A DNA stretch of 64,000 nt from an uncultured Desulfovibrio sp. GTDB lineage: Bacteria; Desulfobacterota; Desulfovibrionia; Desulfovibrionales; Desulfovibrionaceae. The DNA lies in NCBI GenBank assembly GCA_934546745.1, contig CAKTDV010000006.1:76713-140712 (forward strand), given 5' to 3'. The position numbers and the translations under genes are program-made. Below the pieces are notes generated by a model that was not told where the DNA came from, made no database searches, and worked only from the letters and a program-made list of their open reading frames with translations. This document shows, piece after piece, positions 34,167-42,543 of this stretch; within the stretch, counting starts at the first letter, position 1; every line of letters begins with the position of its first letter.

Positions 34167-35771
34167 ATGGATATCGTACTGCTTGTGGATGCGGGCAAGG
34201 CCGGGCAACGGCTGGATCGCCTCCTCAGCGAGGCCCTGCCCGATCGTTCGCGCGTCGCCGTGCAAAAGGCTGTGGAAGCGGGATGCTGTCTCGTGGACGG
34301 TTTGCCTGAAACCGTCGTTTCCCGCAGGATGAAAGCGGGGCAGGAAGTCCGTTTCTCCCCTCCTGAGGGCGGCACAGCGCTGGAGGCGGAAGAAGGCGCC
34401 GTGGACGCCGTCTGGCATGACGCGCATCTGCTGGTCTGCCACAAACCCGCCGGGCTGACCGTGCATCCCTGCCCCTCCCGCCCTTCGGGGACGCTGGTGC
34501 AACGCCTGCTGGGGCATTTTCCCCAGCTGGCCCGGCAGGAAGGAATGCGCCCCGGCATCGTGCATCGCCTGGACAAGGACACCAGCGGGCTGCTGCTGGT
34601 AGCGCTGGATGAGGCCGCCCGCCTTGCCCTGAGCGGCGCCTTTGCCCGACGCGAGGTGCGAAAACGGTATCTGGCGCTGGTGCGGGGCGTACCGGAAGCG
34701 CACGGCGTCTGCCGGGAAGCCGTCGGTCGCCATCCCACCGTCAAGACAAAAATGGCCGTTGTGCCGGAAACACGCGGCGGCAAACCCGCCCATACGGAAT
34801 GGGCACGGCTCTGGAGCGATCCCGACGGCGCCTTCTCGCTGCTGGATCTCCGTCTCCACACAGGGCGCACGCATCAAATCCGCGTCCATATGGCTCATGT
34901 GGGTCATCCCCTTCTGGGCGACGCGCTCTATGCGCCCGCCGAAACGGCACGGCGTGCCCCGCGCCAGATGCTCCATGCCTGGCGTCTGCGTCTCCGTCAT
35001 CCCCTGACGGGGGAAGATCTGCGCTTCTGCTGCCCGCCGCCACAGGATTTTTTTGAAACGGCCGCCGTCAACGCGCGCCGCATGCAGCGCGTCGTCCTGA
35101 CAGGCAATCCCGGCAGCGGCAAGTCCGCCGTGTGCGCGGCCCTGCAAAACAAGGGGATTCCCGTGTTCAGCGCGGACGCCGCTGTTGAGGAGCTGTACGC
35201 GCCTGGAGGCGAGGCCGCCGGATTTCTCGCCCGGCGCTGGGGTGCGGCGCTGCTTGACAGCCGGGGCGGCGTCGATAAAAAGGCGCTTCTGGCGCTGTTT
35301 CATGAGCGCCCTGAAGTGCGCGGGGAAGTGGAAGAGCTGATCCATGCCCTGGTGCGGGATGGCATCGAACGCTTCTGGCAAGAGGCGGAGGCGCGCGGCG
35401 AAGCCTGCGCAGCGGCGGAAATTCCCCTCTATTACGAATGCGGCTGGCACGCGGGCGCGTTTTCGCCGCAACCGGTGGCCGTCGCCATCCGCTGCCCGCG
35501 TTCCCGACGTTTTGCCCGGCTGGAGGCCACACGCGGCTGGGACAGGGAGAAAAGCGCCCTCATCGAGTCCTGGCAGTGGTCCGCGGAACGCAAGGAGACA
35601 CTCGCCGATCTTATCCTGGACAACAGCGGCGATCTCGCCGCGCTGGATCACGCTGTCAACGATCTCACGGCTCTGCTGGCGGAACGGCGCGCACGGGAGG
35701 AGGCGGCGCTGATCAGTCGGATCGCCGCCCTGTGCGCCTGCGACGGCGATCCCTGGGAAGAGAACGCATGA
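34167..35771 (+). CDS. coaE: RluD-family pseudouridine synthase fused to dephospho-CoA kinase
   Basis: A 534-residue two-enzyme fusion. Residues about 1-300 are an RluA/RluD-type pseudouridine synthase: an S4-like RNA-binding start (GQRLDRLLSEALPDRSR), catalytic Asp in RPGIVHRLDKDTSGLLL, and RLHTGRTHQIRVHMAHVGHP. Residues about 310-520 are CoaE, the last step of coenzyme A synthesis, with P-loop TGNPGSGKSAV and IPLYYECGW. The two activities have no metabolic link; such fusions occur in Desulfovibrio relatives. Overlaps the next gene by four bases (ATGA). Confidence 0.92.
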   Translation: MDIVLLVDAGKAGQRLDRLLSEALPDRSRVAVQKAVEAGCCLVDGLPETVVSRRMKAGQEVRFSPPEGGTALEAEEGAVDAVWHDAHLLVCHKPAGLTVHPCPSRPSGTLVQRLLGHFPQLARQEGMRPGIVHRLDKDTSGLLLVALDEAARLALSGAFARREVRKRYLALVRGVPEAHGVCREAVGRHPTVKTKMAVVPETRGGKPAHTEWARLWSDPDGAFSLLDLRLHTGRTHQIRVHMAHVGHPLLGDALYAPAETARRAPRQMLHAWRLRLRHPLTGEDLRFCCPPPQDFFETAAVNARRMQRVVLTGNPGSGKSAVCAALQNKGIPVFSADAAVEELYAPGGEAAGFLARRWGAALLDSRGGVDKKALLALFHERPEVRGEVEELIHALVRDGIERFWQEAEARGEACAAAEIPLYYECGWHAGAFSPQPVAVAIRCPRSRRFARLEATRGWDREKSALIESWQWSAERKETLADLILDNSGDLAALDHAVNDLTALLAERRAREEAALISRIAALCACDGDPWEENA

Positions 35772-36271
35772 GCAAAACTATCGCCAAAACCAATGCCGCG
35801 CGCCTTCTGGATACGCTGGGCATCCCCTATGAGCTGCATCAGGTCGCCATGGATCCCGCCGACCTCTCCGCTGTCACCGTGGCACACAATCTCGGCGTGC
35901 CGGAAGAACAGGTTTTCAAAACCCTCGTCGCGCGCGGCGACAGAAGCGGCGTCCTCATGGCCTGTGTCCCCGCCGCCGCGTCACTGGATCTCAAGGCGCT
36001 GGCCTCGGCCTCAGGCAACAAGCATGTGGAAATGACGCCTCTCCGGGAGGTACAGCCGCTGACAGGCTACGTGCGCGGCGGCTGCTCCCCGCTGGCCGCC
36101 AAAAAGGCCTATCCCGTCTTTCTGGATGAAAGCGCCATTCTTCAGGAGCGCATCTACGTCAGCGCGGGACAGCGCGGCGTACAGCTGCTGCTGGCTCCCG
36201 ACGATCTTGTCCGGGCGGCCCATGCCGTCTACGCCGCCCTTGTCCGCGGGAGTCAGGGAGCCCGCCCCTGA
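35768..36271 (+). CDS. ybaK: YbaK-family Cys-tRNA(Pro)/aminoacyl-tRNA deacylase
   Basis: A 167-residue deacylase that removes cysteine mischarged on tRNA-Pro. Family markers are KTNAARLLDTLGIPYELH, the conserved Lys in EEQVFKTLVARGD, and YVRGGCSPLAAKK. Start overlaps the coaE stop (ATGA), so it is co-translated. A small hairpin (36265-36284, CCCCTGAC/GTCAGGGG) covers its stop codon. Confidence 0.93.
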   Translation: MSKTIAKTNAARLLDTLGIPYELHQVAMDPADLSAVTVAHNLGVPEEQVFKTLVARGDRSGVLMACVPAAASLDLKALASASGNKHVEMTPLREVQPLTGYVRGGCSPLAAKKAYPVFLDESAILQERIYVSAGQRGVQLLLAPDDLVRAAHAVYAALVRGSQGARP

Positions 36272-36379
36272 CCTCTGTCAGGGGGACGCTCCGCCTTCCC
36301 ACAAAGCTAGCGTGCGCTACCAGATGTTCCGGTGAATCCTGTCCTCATAGAAATCCATAATACCGCCCCAAAAGGGTTA

Positions 36380-37192
36380 TTAAAACCCTGAAACGGCGGA
36401 GGCTTCCTGCACATCGACGATGCGGAGGCCGAATTCCTTGATACTCTCGGCAAAGGCCTGGCTTTGCTCCTTGGAGGGCGGATAGAAAAGAATCATGAAG
36501 GGAACTTCCGCTCCCGGCTGGACATTGGTGTTGGCCGTCACAATGTCCACCTTGTTGGTGAGGAAGGATTCCATGTCCTTTTCCCGGACGACCTGGAGCT
36601 GGAACAGGCTGAGCTGCGTGCCCGCCAGCTGGCGCTTGATGGCAAGGGGTTTCTTATCCCTGTCATAGATGGCCGCCTCCACGGCAATCAGCGCCTTGGG
36701 TGTGTCGAAGCCGTTCACCACAACCCCGTCAATGACAAAGACCTTGCCCACGGTCTCATTCTCCACGTAGTACTGATGCACCTTGCGCATACTGAGCAGG
36801 CGCAACTTGTCATCGATCTGCGCACCGGGGGGATCGGCGGGCTGTGAAGGGGCGGGATCCGTTGCGGCGACCGGCGCGGGCGGGGCGCTGTCCTCCGCGT
36901 CGCGCAGGAAGAACCACCAGACGGAGGCTCCCCCGGACCCCAGCAGAAGAACCAGCAGCGCCAGCAGAACGGGGAGAAGGTTGCGCCTGCGCGGCGCGTC
37001 CTCTTCCTCATCCAGAGAAAAAGGCGGTGTCGCCATGGCCGGTTCCTGGCGGCGCGGCGCGGCCGGAGCCTCCCCGGCTGGCGACGGCAGCGTAAACACG
37101 GACTCGCAGACGCTGCAACGCAGCTTGACACCGGGTTTGATGTCGTCCGGCAAATTGAAACGACTCTCGCAGTGCGGGCATTTCACTTCCAT
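36380..37192 (-). CDS. Zinc-ribbon membrane protein with DUF3426 domain
   Basis: A 270-residue protein. Residues 1-38 are an MJ0042-type zinc ribbon (CPHCESRF and RCSVCESVF). A Pro/Ala linker leads to one membrane segment (LLPVLLALLVLLLG, about residue 75), so the zinc ribbon is cytoplasmic and the C-terminal DUF3426-like beta domain (about 130-265, VENETVGKVFVIDGVVVN) is periplasmic. The family is widespread in delta-proteobacteria without assigned function. A transmembrane sensing or assembly role is possible. Confidence 0.87.
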   Translation of the reverse strand: MEVKCPHCESRFNLPDDIKPGVKLRCSVCESVFTLPSPAGEAPAAPRRQEPAMATPPFSLDEEEDAPRRRNLLPVLLALLVLLLGSGGASVWWFFLRDAEDSAPPAPVAATDPAPSQPADPPGAQIDDKLRLLSMRKVHQYYVENETVGKVFVIDGVVVNGFDTPKALIAVEAAIYDRDKKPLAIKRQLAGTQLSLFQLQVVREKDMESFLTNKVDIVTANTNVQPGAEVPFMILFYPPSKEQSQAFAESIKEFGLRIVDVQEASAVSGF

Positions 37193-37315
37193 AACGTATC
37201 TCCGAAAGGCTCTCCGCGGTAACGGCGCAAGATGCCGTCAGCGTATGATGGCGCCGCACAGGGCTATCCCGTTGAGCGATGCGGCGACAGGAAGCGGTCG
37301 CGGGGGGAACGTCCG

Positions 37316-37837
37316 TCAGGACAGGAGTTCATAGACGGCGGGCAGCGCGCGATACCGTTCCGCGCAATCCATACCGTAACCGACAACATAGCCGCGCTCC
37401 AGATGGAATCCCACAAAATCCACGTCCACCATGATTTCCCGGCGTTCCTTTTTGTCGATCAACGCGGCAATGCGCAGGCTCGCCGCCCCTCTGGCTTGGA
37501 ATTGCGCCACAAGAAACCGCATGGAATGACCGCTGTCAACCACGTCTTCCACAATGAGCACATGCTTCCCGCGCACATCGCAGTCCACGTCCTTGCTGAA
37601 GGTCACGTGCCGGGAACTGACCGTCCCGCCGACGTAACTTGACAGGCGTACAAAATCCAGCTCCAGCGCCGGGTTGCGCAGATGACGGGTCAGGTCGCTG
37701 AAAAAATGCACGGCCCCCTTCAGCACGCAGACCGCCACCAGCGGTTCCTCTCCGTAGACGGCGTCTATCTCCCGGGCCATCCCGGCAACGCGATCACGGA
37801 TCCGCGTTTCCGTAAACACGACGCGCAGCTCAGGCAT
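37316..37837 (-). CDS. hpt: Hypoxanthine phosphoribosyltransferase
   Basis: Salvages hypoxanthine/guanine to IMP/GMP. The 173-residue protein has the PRPP loop VLIVEDVVDSGHSM, the flap VRLSSYVGGTVSS, and the base-pocket segment VDFVGFHLERGYVVGYGMD. Its start overlaps the end of the upstream acetyltransferase gene by eight bases. Confidence 0.96.
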   Translation of the reverse strand: MPELRVVFTETRIRDRVAGMAREIDAVYGEEPLVAVCVLKGAVHFFSDLTRHLRNPALELDFVRLSSYVGGTVSSRHVTFSKDVDCDVRGKHVLIVEDVVDSGHSMRFLVAQFQARGAASLRIAALIDKKERREIMVDVDFVGFHLERGYVVGYGMDCAERYRALPAVYELLS

Positions 37838-38321
37838 GCTCCCTGTCTCCCCCCACCGTCAGAAAGACCGCCGTTTCATCACAGTCGGGATACTTGGGGC
37901 AGTGCACGCAGTCGGCCCATATCTTCTGGGGCAGGACGCTCTTGTCTACAATCTCAAAACCAATATGCGTAAAGAATTTTTCCTGGTAGGTCAAGGCAAA
38001 GACCTTTTCGATACGCAGCTCACGGCAATCGGCCACGCAGGACTCCACCACGAGACGGCCGAGACCCTTGCCCCGCATGTCTTCCCGCACCACCAGCGAG
38101 CAGACTTCGGCCAAATCCTGCCAGACAGGCGCAAGCGCGCAACAGGCGGCGATGCCGCCGTCTTCGGCATCTATCACCCAGAAATTACGGATATGGCTGT
38201 AAAGATAGATAAGGGCTCGCGGCAGCAGAAGACCTTTTTGCGCGGTCTGCAGCAACAGGTTGTGAATGCCCTTGACATCATCCATGTGCGCGCGGCGCAC
38301 GCTGAAAGCTTGCTTCATCAC
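37830..38321 (-). CDS. GNAT acetyltransferase, short ArgA-like
   Basis: A 163-residue GNAT domain with the acetyl-CoA loop VVREDMRGKGLGRLVV. The C-terminal KIWADCVHCPKYPDCDE, with three conserved Cys, is typical of the short single-domain N-acetylglutamate synthase-like proteins that replace the two-domain ArgA in many anaerobes, so arginine synthesis is the likely role. Overlaps tlpA upstream by four bases and hpt downstream by eight. Confidence 0.85.
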   Translation of the reverse strand: MMKQAFSVRRAHMDDVKGIHNLLLQTAQKGLLLPRALIYLYSHIRNFWVIDAEDGGIAACCALAPVWQDLAEVCSLVVREDMRGKGLGRLVVESCVADCRELRIEKVFALTYQEKFFTHIGFEIVDKSVLPQKIWADCVHCPKYPDCDETAVFLTVGGDREHA

Positions 38322-38785
38322 TTCTTGCCCGTCAATGTTCCCAAAATTTCCAGAAGGGTGCTTTTATCCACAAGGCCGCTGCCCGCCAGCATGACCTTGC
38401 CGGTGGGCCCGTAGAACACATTATGCGGAATGCTGAAAATATTAAAGGCCTGAATTGTGTCTTCCCCTGCGAGAAACACGGGATAGTCCACCTCCAGCTT
38501 TTTCAGAAAAGGCGGAAGCAGCGAGGGGTCCTCGTCCACGGAAAGCCCCACGACGGCCACCTCTTTTGCGGACACTTCCCTGCGCACGGCCACGAGATCG
38601 GGAATTTCCATACGGCACGGGGGGCACCATGTCGCAAAAAAATTGACGATCACCACCTTGCCCTTGTTGGCCGCGACAAAATCGTTGAGACCGGCAAGAC
38701 TGAGCGTGGAAAAGGTTTCCGCCGCGCGTGCCGCACAGGGCGACGCCAGCAGAATCAGCAACAGCCAGGCACAAAGTTTTTTCAT
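38318..38785 (-). CDS. TlpA-like exported thioredoxin-fold protein
   Basis: A 155-residue periplasmic thiol-disulfide protein with a cleavable signal peptide (to about residue 21, ARAAET). The active site is FFATWCPPCRMEIPD and the cis-Pro loop is FSIPHNVF. Such TlpA/ResA-like proteins reduce apocytochrome c or other exported proteins, which fits the cytochrome-rich physiology of sulfate reducers. Start MKKLCAW follows AAGGGGGAA. Confidence 0.92.
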   Translation of the reverse strand: MKKLCAWLLLILLASPCAARAAETFSTLSLAGLNDFVAANKGKVVIVNFFATWCPPCRMEIPDLVAVRREVSAKEVAVVGLSVDEDPSLLPPFLKKLEVDYPVFLAGEDTIQAFNIFSIPHNVFYGPTGKVMLAGSGLVDKSTLLEILGTLTGKK

Positions 38786-38835
38786 GGTTCCCCCTTGTTT
38801 GCCCACCCAGCGGGAGCGTTTTTTCTTCCCCGCGC

Positions 38836-41271
38836 TCAGGCGTGGGCGTCCGCCCGATCCAGAAAGGACTTGGCCGCCCGCACGGCCGCCACGGCGTCCT
38901 CACAATAGGCGTCAGCGCCAATGGAATCCGCAAAAGCCTGCGTGACGGCGGCTCCGCCCACCATGACCTTCATATCCAGCCCGCGCTCGCGGATGAGGGC
39001 AATGGTATCCTCCATGCGAATCATCGTCGTCGTCATGAGCGCCGACAAGCCGATAATACGCGCGCCGTGCTCCTCGGCGCAGCGCACGATATCCTCGGCG
39101 GGGACATCCTTGCCCGCATCGACCACCTCAAAGCCGTGGTTCCCCAGCAGCAGCGCCACGATATTCTTGCCGATGTCGTGAATATCGCCCTCGACGGTGG
39201 CCATGACGATCACCGGGCGGCGCTCATCTCCCCGGGAAGCTTCCAGCAGCGGCTTGAGACGGCCGAACGCCGTCTGCATGGTTTCCGCGGCGCGGATCAG
39301 CTGCGGCAGAAAATATTCCCGCCGCTCATAGCGCGCGCCCACTTCGGTAATGGCCGGAATCAGCACCTCGTTGACAAGGACAAAGGGCTGGGCCCCTTTC
39401 TCCAGCTCGGCCTCCAGCAACGGCAGGACATTTTCCTTGTCGCCGTTGAGGACGGCCTCGCCCAGCGTCGCGGACACGGCGGCGCGCGCGGCTTTGCCGC
39501 CGTTGCCAGCGTCACCGCCGGAACCGGCGATCCAGCCGGCATACCCGGCAATGAAATTTTCCGCGTGGGGATCATGGTTGCGCAGGACGTTGACAGCGTC
39601 AAAGGCCTCGCGCAGGCGTTGCGCCGAAGGATTGGCAATGCAGGATGCCAGTCCCCCCCCCGCGCCCATGGCAAGGAAGGTGGCATTGAGCAGGTCCCGC
39701 GCGGGCAGGCCAAAGGAAAGGTTGGAAAGCCCCAGCGTGGCGGGCAACCCCTGCGCCGTGCACCAGCGGAGAAATTCCAGACATTGCAGCGCTCCATCGG
39801 CCTTGGACGACACGGCAAGCGCCAGAATGTCCACCATCATGAGGCGGCGCGGAATACCCAGCGACAGGGCTTTTTCCAGCAGCTCTTCCAGAATGGCAAT
39901 ACGCTCGGCGGCCCTGACGGGAAGGCGGGCTCCCCGCAGAGGCAGGAGGATGAAGGGCGCGCCGAAATCACGGCACAGAGGACCCAGCACATCCATGCGA
40001 TCGCCCTCGCCGCTGATGGAGTTGACCAGGCAGGAACCGGGCGCATAGGGGAGCGCCGCCGCGATGGCCGCGGCATTGGAGGAATCCAGCGACAGGGGTT
40101 CCTGCAGGCGGGACACCAGATGGCGCGCCAGTTCGGGAAGCATACGGGTCTCATCCACCAGCGACGCGCCCACGTTCACGTCCAGAACGCGCGCGCCCGC
40201 GGCCACCTGCTGATCCGCCAGCCGCATGGCCTCGCCACACTGCCCCGCCTGCAATTCCTGCGTAAGCAGCTTTTTGCCGGTGGGATTGATCCGTTCGCCA
40301 ATGATGACAAAGGGATCCTCCGCGCTGATGCGCACAAGGCGGGAACGGCTTGTCAGACAGACGCCCCGCGTGCGCTGCGGAACACGCGGCGGCAGCTCCA
40401 GGGCGTCCACGGCCTTCCGCAGCGCCGCCATATGCGCCGGGGTCGTGCCGCAGCAACCGCCAAGAACGGACGCGCCCATGGTGGCAAAGGCCGCCGTCTT
40501 CCCGGCAAAGGCTTCCGGTCCCAGAGGGAACACCGTCTCATTGCCGCGCAGTTCCGGCAGCCCGGCATTGGGCTCCACCATGACGGCGGCGGCGCTCACG
40601 TCCAGCATTTCCCGCACGACGGGAACCATCTGATCCGGCCCCAGGCTGCAGTTGGTGCCGATCACATCCACACCAAGGTTCTGCATGGTCTCGACAAAAA
40701 TTTCGGGCGAGGATCCGGTAAGGCTCACTCCCTGTTCAAAGGTCATGGAAACAATAAGGGGCAAACGGCACTGGCGGCGGGCAGCAACCACCGCCGCGCG
40801 GGCCTCCGCGAGATCAAACTGGGTCTCCACCAGCAGCAGATCCGCGCCGCCGGCGACCAGGCCCCGGATCTGCTCCTCAAAGGCCGCTATCATGTCTTCG
40901 GGTTCCACATCGCCCAGCGGTTTGGCAAAGTGCCCGCAGGGGCCCACATTGCCGGCCACAAAGACGGGGCGCCCCGAACGCCTCGCGGCTTCACGGGCGG
41001 TTTCCGCCATACGCCTGTTGAAGGCGAACACGTCCAGCCCGGAGGGCAGCTTGAAGCGGTTTCCGCCAAAGGTGCAGGAGGTGATGATGTCCACGCCGGC
41101 TTCCAGATAGGCCCCATGAATGCCGCGCAGGATATCGGGACGTTCCATGCAGAATTCTTCGGGGCTGACGCCCGCCGGCAGGCCCGAAGCCTGCAGCATG
41201 GTACCCATGGCGCCGTCCAGCAGCAGCGGGCGGCGCTGTTCAAGCGCAAGAAGGAAGGGAGATTTTTGCAT
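38836..41271 (-). CDS. metH: Cobalamin-dependent methionine synthase, short form
   Basis: MetH methylates homocysteine from methyltetrahydrofolate. The 811-residue protein contains the homocysteine domain (LLLDGAMGTML, zinc Cys in GTNCSLGP and GGCCGTTPAHM), the pterin-binding domain (IGERINPTGKK), the helical cap, and the cobalamin domain with the lower-ligand His in GDIHDIGKNIV. It ends after the B12 domain; the AdoMet reactivation domain of the 1,200-residue enzyme is missing, as in other anaerobes where a separate protein or none does this. No B12 riboswitch was recognised upstream. Confidence 0.94.
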   Translation of the reverse strand: MQKSPFLLALEQRRPLLLDGAMGTMLQASGLPAGVSPEEFCMERPDILRGIHGAYLEAGVDIITSCTFGGNRFKLPSGLDVFAFNRRMAETAREAARRSGRPVFVAGNVGPCGHFAKPLGDVEPEDMIAAFEEQIRGLVAGGADLLLVETQFDLAEARAAVVAARRQCRLPLIVSMTFEQGVSLTGSSPEIFVETMQNLGVDVIGTNCSLGPDQMVPVVREMLDVSAAAVMVEPNAGLPELRGNETVFPLGPEAFAGKTAAFATMGASVLGGCCGTTPAHMAALRKAVDALELPPRVPQRTRGVCLTSRSRLVRISAEDPFVIIGERINPTGKKLLTQELQAGQCGEAMRLADQQVAAGARVLDVNVGASLVDETRMLPELARHLVSRLQEPLSLDSSNAAAIAAALPYAPGSCLVNSISGEGDRMDVLGPLCRDFGAPFILLPLRGARLPVRAAERIAILEELLEKALSLGIPRRLMMVDILALAVSSKADGALQCLEFLRWCTAQGLPATLGLSNLSFGLPARDLLNATFLAMGAGGGLASCIANPSAQRLREAFDAVNVLRNHDPHAENFIAGYAGWIAGSGGDAGNGGKAARAAVSATLGEAVLNGDKENVLPLLEAELEKGAQPFVLVNEVLIPAITEVGARYERREYFLPQLIRAAETMQTAFGRLKPLLEASRGDERRPVIVMATVEGDIHDIGKNIVALLLGNHGFEVVDAGKDVPAEDIVRCAEEHGARIIGLSALMTTTMIRMEDTIALIRERGLDMKVMVGGAAVTQAFADSIGADAYCEDAVAAVRAAKSFLDRADAHA

Positions 41272-41480
41272 GAAAAGCACTCTCTCAGGAAAAAATCAGA
41301 GGCACGCCGCCGCCATCCGGGCGTTTTCCGTGCCCCGCTCGCCCTGTACTACTGAAAAACATTGAAAAGGACAAATCAAAACTATAGCATAGGGACGGCC
41401 CTTTTTCCCAGAAAGCCCGCGCAGCCGGTTTTCCGCCGTCCGCCGAAGACGCCGGAACAGCCGCATCCCTCAAGGATACA

Positions 41481-42542
41481 ATGAAAAAGAAAGACCAAGA
41501 GGCATCCTCCGCCCGCGTGACGCCCCAGGGGGACGACGCGCCCGATGTGGAAATCGTCTCGCCGGAAACGGAAGAGGACATCCTCGAATCGCTGGACGAC
41601 GATCTGGACGGCGGCGAGGTGCTGGACGTCGACGACGGACAGGCCCTGCCGGCCCAGGCGGGAACGACGCTCCCCACCCCCGCGGGAGGCCGGGACAGCC
41701 TGCACCTCTACCTGCGCGAAATCAGCCGCTTTCCCCTGTTGAAACCTGAGGAGGAGCACGAACTCGCCGTGCGCGTGCGGGATCACAACGATCCTGACGC
41801 CGCTTTCCGGCTGGTCTCTTCCCATCTGCGCCTTGTGGTGCGTATCGCCATGGACTTCCAGCGCCGCTGGATGCAGAATGTGCTGGATCTGGTACAGGAA
41901 GGCAACGTGGGGCTCATGCGCGCCGTCAACAAATTTGATCCCGACAAGGGCATCAAGTTTTCCTACTACGCCTCCTTCTGGATCAAGGCGTATATTCTGA
42001 AATTCATCATGGACAACTGGCGCATGGTGAAGATCGGCACAACACAGGCCCAGCGCAAGCTCTTCTACAATCTGAACCGTGAACGGCAGAAGCTCATCGC
42101 GCAAGGCTACGATCCTGACAGCGCCCTCCTGTCCGAGCGCCTCGGCGTCAGTGAGGAGCAGGTGACGGAAATGGAGCAGCGCCTCTCCTCCAACGACCTG
42201 TCGCTCAACGCGCAGATAGGGGACGACCCCGCCGGAGCGACGCGCATGGATTTTCTGCCCGCGCTGGATCCGGGCATTGAGGAGAGCCTTGCGACCGGCG
42301 AAATCGCCGGTCTGCTGCGCGACAAACTCAAGACCCTGCTGCCGAAACTCTCCGACAAGGAGCTCTATATTCTCGAACACCGTCTGTTGACGGACGATCC
42401 CATCACCTTGCGCGAGATCGGGGAACGATATAACATCACCCGCGAACGCGTACGCCAGCTGGAAACCCGCCTCCTGGAAAAAATACGCCAGCATCTGGCC
42501 GTACACATTAAAGATTTCTCGGACTCCTGGATCCGATCGTAG
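41481..42542 (+). CDS. rpoH: RNA polymerase sigma-32 (RpoH)-like factor
   Basis: A 353-residue sigma-70 family factor. Region 2 reads HLRLVVRIAMDFQRRW...DLVQEGNVGLMRAVNKFDP and the RpoH box QRKLFYNLNRERQKL follows, which separates it from RpoD. Region 4.2 ends with ITRERVRQLETRLLEKIRQ. The N-terminal 65 residues are an unusual acidic extension (EEDILESLDDDLDGG) not found in the 284-residue E. coli protein. Expected to direct the heat-shock regulon. One base separates it from the next gene. Confidence 0.93.
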   Translation: MKKKDQEASSARVTPQGDDAPDVEIVSPETEEDILESLDDDLDGGEVLDVDDGQALPAQAGTTLPTPAGGRDSLHLYLREISRFPLLKPEEEHELAVRVRDHNDPDAAFRLVSSHLRLVVRIAMDFQRRWMQNVLDLVQEGNVGLMRAVNKFDPDKGIKFSYYASFWIKAYILKFIMDNWRMVKIGTTQAQRKLFYNLNRERQKLIAQGYDPDSALLSERLGVSEEQVTEMEQRLSSNDLSLNAQIGDDPAGATRMDFLPALDPGIEESLATGEIAGLLRDKLKTLLPKLSDKELYILEHRLLTDDPITLREIGERYNITRERVRQLETRLLEKIRQHLAVHIKDFSDSWIRS

Positions 42543-42543
42543 G

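Noticed and set aside
41272..41480. Cobalamin riboswitch upstream of metH
   Set aside because: I found no B12-box-like conserved sequence or room for the usual 200-base fold.
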